From positions 434,001-498,000 of the forward strand of contig NZ_CABVGP010000001.1 of assembly GCF_902497555.1 (NCBI RefSeq): DNA of 64,000 bases, in the 5' to 3' direction. Origin of the DNA: Amycolatopsis camponoti. GTDB lineage: Bacteria; Actinomycetota; Actinomycetes; Mycobacteriales; Pseudonocardiaceae. Position numbers and translations under genes: made by a program. Below the pieces are notes generated by a model, which was given only the letters and a program-made list of their open reading frames with translations, searched no databases and was not told the DNA's origin. Positions 25,694 through 35,356 of the stretch are shown piece after piece; the stretch's first letter is position 1, and every line of letters starts with the position of its first letter.

Positions 25694-26104
25694 TCAGGAT
25701 TCGCGCAGCGCGATGTGCGCTTTGACCTCGCTGATCGCCTCGAGGTACTCCGGCACCGGGTTCATCGCCGACGCCATCCGCATCTGGGCCAGTGCCTCGA
25801 CGAACCGGCCGAGCCGCTGGAGGGTGCGGCCGAGGATGAACCGGGCGTAGTGGTCCGTCGGGTCCAGCTCCAGCACCCGGGTGAACGCCTGCTCGGCGCG
25901 CCGCAGCTGGGCGGAGTGGAAGTACGCGCGCCCGGCCAGGAGGTGGACCGACGGCTTGTCCGTCTCCGATTCCAGCAGGGGCTGCAACGCCTTCAACGCG
26001 TCCAGCGGACGGCGGCGGGTGACGAGATCTTCGGCCTGGCGGAAGGCATGGAACCGCGACTCTTCGGGAGGCTGCGAAGCAGCTGCGGCGTCCGTCATGG
26101 TCAT
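25694..26104 (-). CDS. Tetratricopeptide-repeat protein
   Basis: A 136-residue protein made mostly of TPR helices: SVHLLAGRAYFHSAQLRRAE, FTRVLELDPTDHYARFILG and TLQRLGRFVEALAQMRMA each fit the 34-residue repeat with its G-Y-A-P spacing. Such proteins act as scaffolds for protein-protein contacts. A second ATG at 26098 could be the start. No signal peptide or enzyme domain is present. It is transcribed divergently from the VOC gene and towards the 30-residue membrane protein, about 135 bp away. Confidence 0.85.
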   Translation of the reverse strand: MTMTDAAAASQPPEESRFHAFRQAEDLVTRRRPLDALKALQPLLESETDKPSVHLLAGRAYFHSAQLRRAEQAFTRVLELDPTDHYARFILGRTLQRLGRFVEALAQMRMASAMNPVPEYLEAISEVKAHIALRES

Positions 26105-26259
26105 CCCACGTTACCAATCCGGCCAAAAGTAGGCCAACCCTTCGGGCGGCGCGTGATCGCTGCTACGGAGCCATTCGGCCGTGACTGTGGCCGGATCGGT
26201 GACCATCGGCGCAGTACCGCGCACACGCCTCCGGACGGGACGTGATGGACTGTGCCGCC

Positions 26260-26721
26260 ATGAGCAGCCCGTACCGGGGCCTGGCGCCCTACCTGTACTA
26301 CTCCGACGCCACGGCGGCGCTCGCCTGGCTGACCAGGGTCTTCGGGTTCACCGAGGAGGTCCGGTTCTGCGACGGCGCCGGCGAGGTCTTCCAGGCGACC
26401 CTGTGCGCGGGCGCCGCGCGGATCCAGATCGCCGGCGTCGGGCCGGACTACTGGCAGGCCAAGGGCGTGGACGGGCCGGTCGGCCAGCTCAACATCCTCT
26501 ACGTCGAGGACGTCGACGACGCCTACGCGCGGATCGCGGCGGCGATCGGCGACGAGGGCGAGCTCGACCCGCCGCAGGACCAGCCCTACGGCGCGCGGGT
26601 GTTCACCGTCGCCGATCTCGGCGGCAACAGCTGGACGTTCTGGCAGCAGACGTCCGAGACCGTGGAGCTGCCGCCGGGTTGGCAGGCGATCCGCGCGGGC
26701 GGTGAGTCCTCCAACGGGTGA
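26260..26721 (+). CDS. VOC/glyoxalase-like protein
   Basis: A 153-residue member of the vicinal-oxygen-chelate fold (glyoxalase, bleomycin-resistance, dioxygenase superfamily). It starts RGLAPYLYYSDATAALAWL, continues VFGFTEEVRF, and ends with the second module DDAYARIAAAIG and VADLGGNSWTFWQQT. Conserved metal ligands cannot be assigned with certainty, so catalytic activity is uncertain. In-frame starts at 26242 (GTG) and 26245 (ATG) are alternatives. Stands alone upstream of eno. Confidence 0.8.
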   Translation: MSSPYRGLAPYLYYSDATAALAWLTRVFGFTEEVRFCDGAGEVFQATLCAGAARIQIAGVGPDYWQAKGVDGPVGQLNILYVEDVDDAYARIAAAIGDEGELDPPQDQPYGARVFTVADLGGNSWTFWQQTSETVELPPGWQAIRAGGESSNG

Positions 26722-28068
<1,347 letters not shown>

Positions 28069-28074
28069 TCGCCG

Positions 28075-28626
28075 ATGGCGGACCGGGGGAGGACGACGCG
28101 CAACCGCCGAGGCGGCGGCGGGGCGACGCGGGCCAACCGGCCCGCGCCGGCCCGCCGTCCCGAGGCGGTGCGCCGCCGCACCGGCGACGTGGAGACGACC
28201 CGGACCCGGCTGCGCCGGAGCCTGGCGGCGAAGCGCGCGTCCGGTGCGGCGAAGGTGCTCGGCATGTCCACCACCCGCCGCGCGGCGGTGGTGGCGATCG
28301 TGGTGTGCGCGCTGGCGTTCACCATCGCCGTGCCCCTGCGCACGTACCTCGCCCAGCGGACCGAGATCCGCGAACAGCAGGCGCAGCAGGCCCAGCTGCA
28401 GCAGACGGTCGCCCAGCTCGAGGGCCGCAAGGCGGAGCTGAGCGACCCGGCGCAGATCGAGGCCGAGGCCCGGCGCCGGCTGCGGTACGTCAAGCCGGGC
28501 GAGACGCCGTACATCGTCCAGCTGCCCGAGGACAAGGCCCCGGACGCGGCCCCGCAGCCGGGACAGCAGCAGGTCCCGGACGGCTCCTGGTACGAGAACC
28601 TCTGGAACCAGGTCTCCGGCGGCTGA
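28075..28626 (+). CDS. DivIC/FtsB-family septum formation protein
   Basis: A 183-residue bitopic division protein. A basic N-terminal tail of about 65 residues faces the cytoplasm; the membrane span is near 78-98 (AAVVAIVVCALAFTIAVPL). A coiled coil follows (REQQAQQAQLQQTVAQLEG) and then the family motif DPAQIEAEARRRLRYVKPGE. It should join FtsL and FtsQ in the divisome. It begins 6 bp after eno and precedes DUF501, the usual actinobacterial order. Confidence 0.92.
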   Translation: MADRGRTTRNRRGGGGATRANRPAPARRPEAVRRRTGDVETTRTRLRRSLAAKRASGAAKVLGMSTTRRAAVVAIVVCALAFTIAVPLRTYLAQRTEIREQQAQQAQLQQTVAQLEGRKAELSDPAQIEAEARRRLRYVKPGETPYIVQLPEDKAPDAAPQPGQQQVPDGSWYENLWNQVSGG

Positions 28627-28641
28627 ACTAACCTGGTGCGC

Positions 28642-29151
28642 GTGAACAGCACGCAGCAGCACCGGTTCGAGCCCGTCACCGACGCCGACCGCGAGATCAT
28701 CGCGGAGCAGCTCGGACGGCCGCCGCGAGCGCTGCGGGCGGTGGCCGCGCGGTGCCCGAGCGGCCACCCTTCGGTGGTGCAGACCAGCCCGCGGCTGGAG
28801 AACGGGACGCCGTTCCCGACGCTCTACTACCTGACCTGCCCGAAGCTGAACTCGATGATCGGCACCATCGAGGCGTCCGGGATCATGAAGGAGATGACCG
28901 AGCGGCTCTCCACCGATCCCGAGCTGGCCGCGCACTACCAGCGCACCCACGAGACCTACCTCGCCGAGCGCGACGCGATCGAGCCGCTCGGCCACCAGGT
29001 CACCGCCGGCGGGATGCCCGGCCGCGTCAAGTGCCTGCACGTGCACGTCGCCCACTCGCTGGCGGTCGGACCGGGCGTCAATCCGTTCGGTGACGAGACG
29101 CTGGAGCTGCTTAAGGCGAACGGGTGGCCCACGGGAGACTGTGCCGAGTAA
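28642..29151 (+). CDS. DUF501-family protein
   Basis: A 169-residue protein of DUF501, an actinobacterial family always near ftsB and ppx but of unknown function. Conserved stretches are LGRPPRALRAVAARCPSGHP, PFPTLYYLTCP (two Cys at the ends of this region) and GRVKCLHVHVAHSLAVG with Cys-Leu-His-x-His, suggesting metal or redox chemistry. The GTG at 28642 lies 7 nt after a TAACCT -10-like box, so a leaderless start is likely; a GTG at 28636 is the alternative. Confidence 0.88.
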   Translation: MNSTQQHRFEPVTDADREIIAEQLGRPPRALRAVAARCPSGHPSVVQTSPRLENGTPFPTLYYLTCPKLNSMIGTIEASGIMKEMTERLSTDPELAAHYQRTHETYLAERDAIEPLGHQVTAGGMPGRVKCLHVHVAHSLAVGPGVNPFGDETLELLKANGWPTGDCAE

Positions 29152-29257
29152 CGCTCGCGCCGCGTAAACAGATAACTGGGCTGGGTGAGCGAAAACCCCC
29201 GTCCGGCGAGATCCAGACTCCCGAAGGGGTGAAACCGCGCCCCGGGTACGGCAGGCT

Positions 29258-29277
29258 GTCACCCGAGGGTGGGTGAC
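29258..29277 (+). promoter_or_regulatory. Hairpin in the leader of the second lytic transglycosylase
   Basis: GTCACCC (29258-29264) and GGGTGAC (29271-29277) form a perfect 7-bp stem with a six-base loop, 27 bp before the ATG and just before the AGGAGG-like Shine-Dalgarno at 29289. It could modulate translation or be an operator. Confidence 0.35.
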
Positions 29278-29303
29278 CGATCCGGCCAGGAGGGCTTCGA
29301 GCT

Positions 29304-30479
29304 ATGCGCGTGCGGCGACTGCCTGACGCAGTCGGGAGCCACACCCGAAGATTCGGGATCCGCCACCGCACGGCGTACCCCCTGATCACCGGCATCCTGG
29401 CCGTGATCCCGGCGTTGCTGGCCGGCGGCGTCACGCTCGGCTGGCTCGGCGGCACCGGTGACCACACCCGCGACGCCGCGCTCGGCCAGGGCTACGACCC
29501 CGGGCACGCCGCCATCCAGCAGATCGCCGTCGACGGCACCCTCCCCGGCGCGCCCACCCCGCTGCCGCTCCCGGCCTACGAACTCCCCGACGGCCCCCTC
29601 GGCATCCCCGCCAGCGCGCTCGCCGCGTACAAGAACGCCGCCGACATCCTCGGCCGCGAGCAGGCCGCGTGCCACATCGACTGGGCCCTGATCGCCAGCA
29701 TCGGCCGGATCGAGTCCAACCACGCGCGCGGCGGCTACGTCGACGCGAACGGCACCACCCGCGAGCCGATCCTCGGCCCGGAGCTCAACGGCCAGGGCGC
29801 GTTCGCCGCGATCCCGGACACCGATCACGGCGAGCTCGACACGGACCCGGTGTGGGACCGCGCGGTCGGCCCGACCCAGTTCATCCCGGCGACCTGGCGC
29901 GCCTACGCCTCCGACGGCAACAGAGACGGCAAGTCCGACCCCAACAACATCTTCGACGCGGCACTGGCCACCGGCCGCTACCTCTGCTCCGGCGGCTTCG
30001 ACCTGGCGAACCCGGACCAGCTGCGCGGCGCGATCTACCGCTACAACAACTCCGACACGTACGTGAACACCGTGATCCTCTGGGCCGAGGCCTACCGCAA
30101 CGGGATCATGCAGGTGCCGGACAGCACGGTCCCGATCGGCGCCCCGAACGCGGCGGCCGGCCCGCCCGCGCCGTCGGTACCGCCGCCCCCGGTCCCGACG
30201 ACGACGCCGACCAGCGCGCCACCGACGACCGGTACTTCGAAGCCGCCGACGACGACCACCCCGCCGCCGTCGTGCACGAAGCCGCCGACGACGACACCCA
30301 CGACGACGACGGTCATCAGCACGACGACCACCCCGCCGCCGACGACGACCCCGCCGACCACGACCACCACGCCGGAGTCGACAACCACACCGCCGCCCCC
30401 GACCTGCGGTCAGACGGCCACCTCGGTCACGACCACGACCACGACCACGACCGTCGGGACGACAACACCCGCCGGTTAG
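29304..30479 (+). CDS. Lytic transglycosylase with Pro/Thr-rich tail
   Basis: A 391-residue exported wall enzyme. A membrane anchor lies at about 27-50 (YPLITGILAVIPALLAGGVT). The catalytic domain shows CHIDWALIASIGRIESNH, whose Glu is the probable acid, DRAVGPTQFIPATWRAYA, and ATGRYLCSGGFDL. The last 110 residues are a Pro/Thr/Ser repeat region (PPTTTTPPP-like), probably a wall-spanning or glycosylated stalk. CCAGGAGG precedes the ATG. It is inserted between DUF501 and ppx in the divisome-linked cluster, so a role in septal wall remodelling is a fair guess. Paralogue of 24619. Confidence 0.88.
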   Translation: MRVRRLPDAVGSHTRRFGIRHRTAYPLITGILAVIPALLAGGVTLGWLGGTGDHTRDAALGQGYDPGHAAIQQIAVDGTLPGAPTPLPLPAYELPDGPLGIPASALAAYKNAADILGREQAACHIDWALIASIGRIESNHARGGYVDANGTTREPILGPELNGQGAFAAIPDTDHGELDTDPVWDRAVGPTQFIPATWRAYASDGNRDGKSDPNNIFDAALATGRYLCSGGFDLANPDQLRGAIYRYNNSDTYVNTVILWAEAYRNGIMQVPDSTVPIGAPNAAAGPPAPSVPPPPVPTTTPTSAPPTTGTSKPPTTTTPPPSCTKPPTTTPTTTTVISTTTTPPPTTTPPTTTTTPESTTTPPPPTCGQTATSVTTTTTTTTVGTTTPAG

Positions 30480-30488
30480 GGTGATCGC

Positions 30489-31442
30489 ATGCCTCGTGTT
30501 GCCGCGATCGACTGTGGGACCAACTCCATCCGCCTGCTCGTCGCCGAGCTGACGCCGCGCCATGACGGCACGGTCGACCTGCGCGACCTGCACCGCGAGA
30601 TGCGGATCGTCCGGCTCGGCCAGGGTGTCGACGCCACCGGCGAACTCGCGCCCGAGGCGCTCGAACGCACCCGCGCCGCGCTCGCCGACTACACGGTCGC
30701 CGCCCGGCGCAAGGGTGTCGAGAAGGTGCGGATGGTCGCCACCTCCGCCACCCGCGACGCGAAGAACCGCGACGACTTCTTCCGCATGACGCGCGAGACC
30801 CTCGGCGTCGAGGCCGAGGTGATCAGCGGCGACGAGGAAGCCCGGCTGTCCTTCACCGGCGCGGTCGGGGAGCAGGACCCGGACGACGGCCCGTTCGTCG
30901 TGGCCGACGTCGGCGGCGGCTCGACCGAGCTCGTCCTCGGCACCTGGGACGGCAGGCAGGCCGACGTCATCGCGGCGAAGTCCGTCGACATCGGCTGCGT
31001 CCGGATCACCGAGCGCGCGCTGAAGAGCGACCCGCCGACCGCCGAGGAGATCGCCGCCGCCCGCGACCTGGCCGGCAAGGTCCTGACCGAGGCGTTCGAC
31101 GTCGTCGACGTGGCCCGCGCGAAGACGTGGGTGGGTGTCGCCGGCACGGTGACCACGCTCTCGGCGATCGCGCTCGGACTGCCGGAGTACGACAGTGACC
31201 GCGTCCACCTGTCGAAGCTCGGCCCCGCGGACATCGACCGGCTCGCGACGAAGCTGCTGGCCGAGAACCACGCCACCCGCGCGGCGAACCCGGTGATCCA
31301 CCCGGGCCGCGTCGACGTGATCGCCGGCGGCGCGGTGGTGGTCCAGACCCTCGCCGAGCAGCTCGCGGCCCGCGGCGGCCCGACCGAGCTGGTGGTCAGC
31401 GAGCACGACATCCTGGACGGCATCGCCCTCTCGCTCGCCTGA
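30489..31442 (+). CDS. ppx: Ppx/GppA-family exopolyphosphatase
   Basis: A 317-residue ASKHA-fold phosphatase, the short actinobacterial type. Motifs: phosphate loop AAIDCGTNSIRLLVAE (residues 3-18), the conserved Glu region EVISGDEEARLSFTGAV, and the second phosphate loop VADVGGGSTELVLG near 137-150. It hydrolyses polyphosphate ends or pppGpp; some actinobacterial homologues prefer short chains. A TTAGGGT -10-like element just upstream suggests a near-leaderless transcript. It closes the eno-ftsB-DUF501 neighbourhood. Confidence 0.94.
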   Translation: MPRVAAIDCGTNSIRLLVAELTPRHDGTVDLRDLHREMRIVRLGQGVDATGELAPEALERTRAALADYTVAARRKGVEKVRMVATSATRDAKNRDDFFRMTRETLGVEAEVISGDEEARLSFTGAVGEQDPDDGPFVVADVGGGSTELVLGTWDGRQADVIAAKSVDIGCVRITERALKSDPPTAEEIAAARDLAGKVLTEAFDVVDVARAKTWVGVAGTVTTLSAIALGLPEYDSDRVHLSKLGPADIDRLATKLLAENHATRAANPVIHPGRVDVIAGGAVVVQTLAEQLAARGGPTELVVSEHDILDGIALSLA

Positions 31443-31754
31443 TCCGGTTCGGACGGACGCGCCGGTTTTCCGGTTCCGGCCAGGAGAGGGGCTTGACAAC
31501 CACCCCACCGGCCCGTTCGGACATCCGAAAGAGGTTGTGCCGCAACGGGAATCGAACACGAACCCACCGTGAGCGCGTGATGACCACCTGTCCGCGCTAC
31601 GCCGTCCGGAGTACCCGGTTTCCTACCTTGGTTGTGCTCCAACCAGGTGGTCCCGACGGTCGTCACTGATTTGCAACACCGCAGTCCTGTGATCAGCTTC
31701 ATCGCCCCCGATAGCGTGCGTCTCACCTTTCGGACAGACGGAGATGGAGGGGAC
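31443..31754. other. Intergenic region before the peptide importer
   Basis: A 312-bp gap between ppx and the binding-protein gene. It holds an imperfect hairpin ACCTTGGTT/AACCAGGT (31625-31633 and 31641-31648) and a T-arm-like sequence near 31535-31550 that does not complete a tRNA. The importer promoter should lie in its right part; GGAGGGGAC before 31755 is the Shine-Dalgarno. Confidence 0.5.
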
Positions 31755-33380
31755 ATGCGTCGTTCGCGCAGGTTCTGGGGACCCACGGTGGTGATGACCT
31801 CGCTGGCGCTCGCGCTCGCCGCTTGCGGCGGCGGTTCGGGCAGCTCCGCGGGCGCCGGCGAGACGAACCCGGACGGCACGGTCAGCGTCTACGGCACCGA
31901 GCCGCAGAACGCGCTGGTCCCGACCAACATCAACGACCTCGGCGGCACCAAGGCGATCCAGGTCATGTTCGCGACGCTGGTCGGCTTCAAGGGGGCGGAC
32001 GCCAAGCCGTTCAACCTGATGGCCGACTCGATCACGACGACCGACTCCAAGGTCTACGACATCAAGATCAAGCAGGGCTGGAAGTTCCACGACGGCACCG
32101 AGGTGAAGGCGCACAACTTCATCGACGCCTGGAACTACGGCGCCTACGCCCCGAACGGGCAGCTCAACACCGACTTCTACTCGAACATCCAGGGGTACAA
32201 GGACGTCCACCCCGCGGACGAGAACGCCAAGCCGGCCACCGACAAGATGTCCGGCCTGGTGCAGAAGGGCGACTACGAGTTCCAGGTGACGCTCGACGCG
32301 CCGTTCTCGGTGTTCGACATCAAGGTCGGCTACCAGGCGTTCGCGCCGCTGCCCGACGCGTTCTTCAAGGACCCCAAGGGTTTCGAGCAGCACCCGATCG
32401 GCAACGGCCCGATGAAGTTCGTCTCGCGGACGCCGAACCAGGACATCAAGCTCACCCGCAACGACGACTACAAGGGTGACGACAAGGTCCACTTCAAGGA
32501 CCTCGACATCAAGATCTACTCCAGCCAGGAGACCGCCTACCAGGACCTGCTGAGCGGGCGGCTCGACTTCATGGAGGCGCTGCCGCCGTCGGCGGTCGCG
32601 GGCGGCAAGTACAAGGCCGACCTGGGCGATCGCCTGGTGACCGGCAACCTGCTCGGCGTCAGCACCATCGCCGTGCCGTACTACGTGCCGGGCTACGACA
32701 ACCTCGAGCTGCGCAAGGCCATCTCGATGTCGATCGACCGCGCGCAGATCACCAAGACCGTCATGAACGACACCTACGTCCCGCTGGACGGGTACGTCGC
32801 CCAGGGCATCACCGGTGCCCGCTCCGGTGTCTGCCAGTTCTGCAAGTTCGACCCGGCGGCGGCCAAGGAGGCCTTCGCGAAGTCCGGCTTCAAGGGCAAG
32901 CTGACCATCGCGTCCAACGCGGACGGCGGCCGCAAGGAACCGCTGGTCGCGGCGTGCAACAGCATCAAGAACACCCTCGGCGTCGAATGCGACTTCGTGC
33001 CGGCCACCGACTTCGGCCAGTGGCGCAGCATCGTCACCGGCAAGAAGCTGACCGGGATGGGCCGCTCCGACTGGTCCGCGGACTACCCGTCCATCGAGGA
33101 CTTCCTCAACCCGATCTACAAGACCGGCGGCTCCTCGAACGACTCGAACTACTCGAACCCGCAGGTCGACGCGCTCCTCGCGCAGGCGGACGCCACCGCC
33201 GACAAGGACGCCGCGGTCAAGCTGTACCAGCAGGCCGAGGACCTGATCGCGAAGGACCTGCCGTCGATCCCGACGTGGGACGAGAAGGGCGTCGCGGCGA
33301 AGTCGAAGAACCTCAAGTCCGCGGCCCTGGACTTCCGGCGCATGCCGGACTACCCGTCCATCGAGGTCCTGAAGAAGTAG
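31755..33380 (+). CDS. Peptide ABC transporter substrate-binding lipoprotein
   Basis: A 541-residue SBP_bac_5 protein. The signal peptide ends in a lipobox LALAACGGG, so it is anchored outside the membrane. Family features: VSVYGTEPQNALVPTNIND, YDIKIKQGWKFHDGTEVKAH, and the C-terminal QAEDLIAKDLPSIPTW. It binds oligopeptides or dipeptides and delivers them to the permeases encoded next. The ATG at 31755 has GGAGGGGAC upstream; the frame is open further but without signal-peptide logic. A strong hairpin after the gene probably raises its expression over the membrane genes. Confidence 0.93.
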   Translation: MRRSRRFWGPTVVMTSLALALAACGGGSGSSAGAGETNPDGTVSVYGTEPQNALVPTNINDLGGTKAIQVMFATLVGFKGADAKPFNLMADSITTTDSKVYDIKIKQGWKFHDGTEVKAHNFIDAWNYGAYAPNGQLNTDFYSNIQGYKDVHPADENAKPATDKMSGLVQKGDYEFQVTLDAPFSVFDIKVGYQAFAPLPDAFFKDPKGFEQHPIGNGPMKFVSRTPNQDIKLTRNDDYKGDDKVHFKDLDIKIYSSQETAYQDLLSGRLDFMEALPPSAVAGGKYKADLGDRLVTGNLLGVSTIAVPYYVPGYDNLELRKAISMSIDRAQITKTVMNDTYVPLDGYVAQGITGARSGVCQFCKFDPAAAKEAFAKSGFKGKLTIASNADGGRKEPLVAACNSIKNTLGVECDFVPATDFGQWRSIVTGKKLTGMGRSDWSADYPSIEDFLNPIYKTGGSSNDSNYSNPQVDALLAQADATADKDAAVKLYQQAEDLIAKDLPSIPTWDEKGVAAKSKNLKSAALDFRRMPDYPSIEVLKK

Positions 33381-33414
33381 TGGTGCCGCGCTGATCTGCC
33401 GCAACCACCACCAC

Positions 33415-33452
33415 GGCGTCGTGGGCGGGAGCACCTTCCCGCCCACGACGCC
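33415..33452 (+). terminator. 15-bp hairpin between binding protein and permeases
   Basis: GGCGTCGTGGGCGGG (33415-33429) and CCCGCCCACGACGCC (33438-33452) form a perfect stem with an 8-nt loop, 34 bp after the binding-protein stop and 23 bp before the first permease. No U-tract. It probably terminates part of the transcripts or stabilises the upstream message. Confidence 0.65.
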
Positions 33453-33474
33453 CGGCGCGCACTAGGAACTCGTC

Positions 33475-34404
33475 ATGATCCGCTACGTCCTGCGACGGCT
33501 GCTCCAGCTGATCCCGGTGTTCTTCGGCACCACCTTCCTCATCTACGTCCTGGTCTGGGCCGTGCCCGGCGACCCGTTCTCGGGCAAGTGCGGCCAGACC
33601 GCCTGCCCGAAGGCCTACATCGCCCAGATGACGGAGAAGTTCAACCTCGACGACAACCTCTTCGTCCAGTACTTCAAGTACCTCGGGAGCCTGTTCACCG
33701 GCGACTGGGGCGAGACCTTCAACGGCACCTCGGTCGGCGAGCTGATCGCGACGTCGTACCCGATCACGCTGCGGCTGGCCGTGATCGCCGTGGTCATCGA
33801 GGCCCTCATCGGGCTCACCGCCGGCGTGCTGACCGGCCTGCGGGGCAAGGGTTTCCTCGACAACCTCGTCCTGGTCTCGACGACGTTCCTGATCTCGCTG
33901 CCGGTGTTCGTCACCGCGATCGTGCTGCAGCTCGCGCTGGGCAGCAACGGCCTCGGCCTGATCGAGGCCAGCGTGTCCGACAACCCCGGCGTCGGCGAGC
34001 TGATCGTGCCCGGCATCGCGCTGGGCAGCCTGTCCATGGCCTACGTCGCGAGGCTGTCGAGAACGAGCATCGCCGAAAACCGCCGCGCCGACTACGTCCG
34101 CACGGCCATCGCGAAGGGGCAGCCGCAGAGCCGCGTCGTCGGCGTCCACCTGCTGCGCAACTCGGTGATCCCGGTGCTCACGTTCCTCGGCACCGACCTG
34201 GGCGCCCTGATGGGCGGCGCGATCGTCACCGAAGGCGTGTTCAACATCAACGGCCTCGGCGGGCTCATCTTCCGCGGCATCCAGAACCGGGAGAGCGCGA
34301 CCGTCGTCGGCGTGGTCGTCCTGCTGGTGCTGGTGTACCTGCTGATGAGCCTGATCGTCGACCTGCTGTACGCCGTTCTCGACCCGAGGATCCGCTATGA
34401 CTGA
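33475..34404 (+). CDS. Peptide ABC transporter permease, DppB type
   Basis: A 309-residue inner-membrane permease with six segments. It starts IRYVLRRLLQLIPVFFGTTF, typical of DppB/OppB. The insert after the first segment is short and contains a Cys pair (GKCGQTACPKAY). The EAA-like coupling loop is RADYVRTAIAKGQPQSRVVG. It pairs with the DppC-type subunit encoded next, overlapping by 8 bp. Confidence 0.93.
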   Translation: MIRYVLRRLLQLIPVFFGTTFLIYVLVWAVPGDPFSGKCGQTACPKAYIAQMTEKFNLDDNLFVQYFKYLGSLFTGDWGETFNGTSVGELIATSYPITLRLAVIAVVIEALIGLTAGVLTGLRGKGFLDNLVLVSTTFLISLPVFVTAIVLQLALGSNGLGLIEASVSDNPGVGELIVPGIALGSLSMAYVARLSRTSIAENRRADYVRTAIAKGQPQSRVVGVHLLRNSVIPVLTFLGTDLGALMGGAIVTEGVFNINGLGGLIFRGIQNRESATVVGVVVLLVLVYLLMSLIVDLLYAVLDPRIRYD

Positions 34405-35350
34405 CCCGAACCTGGTGGGTGGCGGCGGGGCCGACGCGGCCGAGCTGTCCCGCATCGACGACTCCGGCACCGGCCCGCAGAAACCCCGCAGCCTCTGGAA
34501 CGACGCGTGGCGCCAGCTGCGGCGCAAACCGGCGTTCGTCATCTCGGCCGTGATCATCCTGCTGATCGTGCTGATCGCCATCGCGCCCGGCCTGTTCAGC
34601 TCCCGGGAAGCGGGGTTCAGCGACCTCACCCACGCCAACGAGGGCCCGTCCGCGGACGCCTGGTTCGGCTACGACAACCAGGGCTACGACGTCTACGCCC
34701 GCACCATCTACGGCGCCCGCGCGTCCCTGCTGGTCGGCGTGTTCTCGACCCTGCTGACCGTCCTCTTCGGATCGCTCGTCGGCATCTTCGCCGGCTACTA
34801 CGGGCGGTTCGTCGACAGCGTCCTGTCGCGCTTCGGCGACATCTTCGCGGGCCTGCCGTTCGTGCTCGGCGCGATCGTCATCCTGACGACGTTCAACGCA
34901 CCCGGCTCGAACCCCGGCGCGGTCACGATCATCGTCCAGGTGGTCTGCTCCATCGCGGTGCTGAGCTGGCCGGTGGCCATGCGCATCATGCGCTCGGCGA
35001 CGCTGGTGGCCAAGCAGCTCGACTACGTCAAGGCCGCGCGCGGCCTCGGCGCGAGCACCCCGCGGATCATCTTCCGGCACCTGCTGCCGAACACGGTCGC
35101 GCCGGTGCTGGTCTACGCGACCATCGCGCTCGGCGCGTTCATCGGCGCCGAGGCGACGCTCGCCTACCTCGGCATCGGCGTGCGCCCGCCGGTGATCTCG
35201 TGGGGCGTGATGATCAGCGACTCGCGGGACTACTTCCGCGTCGACCCGCACATGCTGCTGTTCCCCGGCGCCTTCGTCACCCTGACCGTGCTGGCCTTCG
35301 TGATGCTGGGTGACGGCATCCGCGACGCGCTCGATCCGAAGTCGAGGTAG
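34397..35350 (+). CDS. Peptide ABC transporter permease, DppC type
   Basis: A 317-residue permease. A cytoplasmic N-terminal tail (about 1-35) carries SLWNDAWRQLRRKPAF before the first span. The conserved RTIYGARASLLVGV region and the EAA loop LDYVKAARGLGASTPRI are typical of OppC/DppC. The C-terminus VMLGDGIRDALDPKSR is the family ending. Its start overlaps the DppB-type gene, and the ATPase gene begins 6 bp after it. Confidence 0.93.
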   Translation: MTDPNLVGGGGADAAELSRIDDSGTGPQKPRSLWNDAWRQLRRKPAFVISAVIILLIVLIAIAPGLFSSREAGFSDLTHANEGPSADAWFGYDNQGYDVYARTIYGARASLLVGVFSTLLTVLFGSLVGIFAGYYGRFVDSVLSRFGDIFAGLPFVLGAIVILTTFNAPGSNPGAVTIIVQVVCSIAVLSWPVAMRIMRSATLVAKQLDYVKAARGLGASTPRIIFRHLLPNTVAPVLVYATIALGAFIGAEATLAYLGIGVRPPVISWGVMISDSRDYFRVDPHMLLFPGAFVTLTVLAFVMLGDGIRDALDPKSR

Positions 35351-35356
35351 ATCCCC

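Noticed and set aside
29152..29303. Possible c-di-AMP (ydaO) riboswitch before a lytic transglycosylase, because of GGGGTGAAACC
   Set aside because: The other conserved ydaO blocks, in particular the GACAGCTAAC-type element, are absent. Only a simple hairpin remains.
30170..30476. Short DNA repeats in the 3' part of the second lytic transglycosylase gene
   Set aside because: They are the codons of a Pro/Thr-rich tail and need no other explanation.
31530..31600. A T-arm-like sequence (TTCGATTCCCG on the minus strand) suggesting a tRNA
   Set aside because: The T stem does not pair, and no acceptor or anticodon stem can be found at tRNA spacing. It is a chance match.
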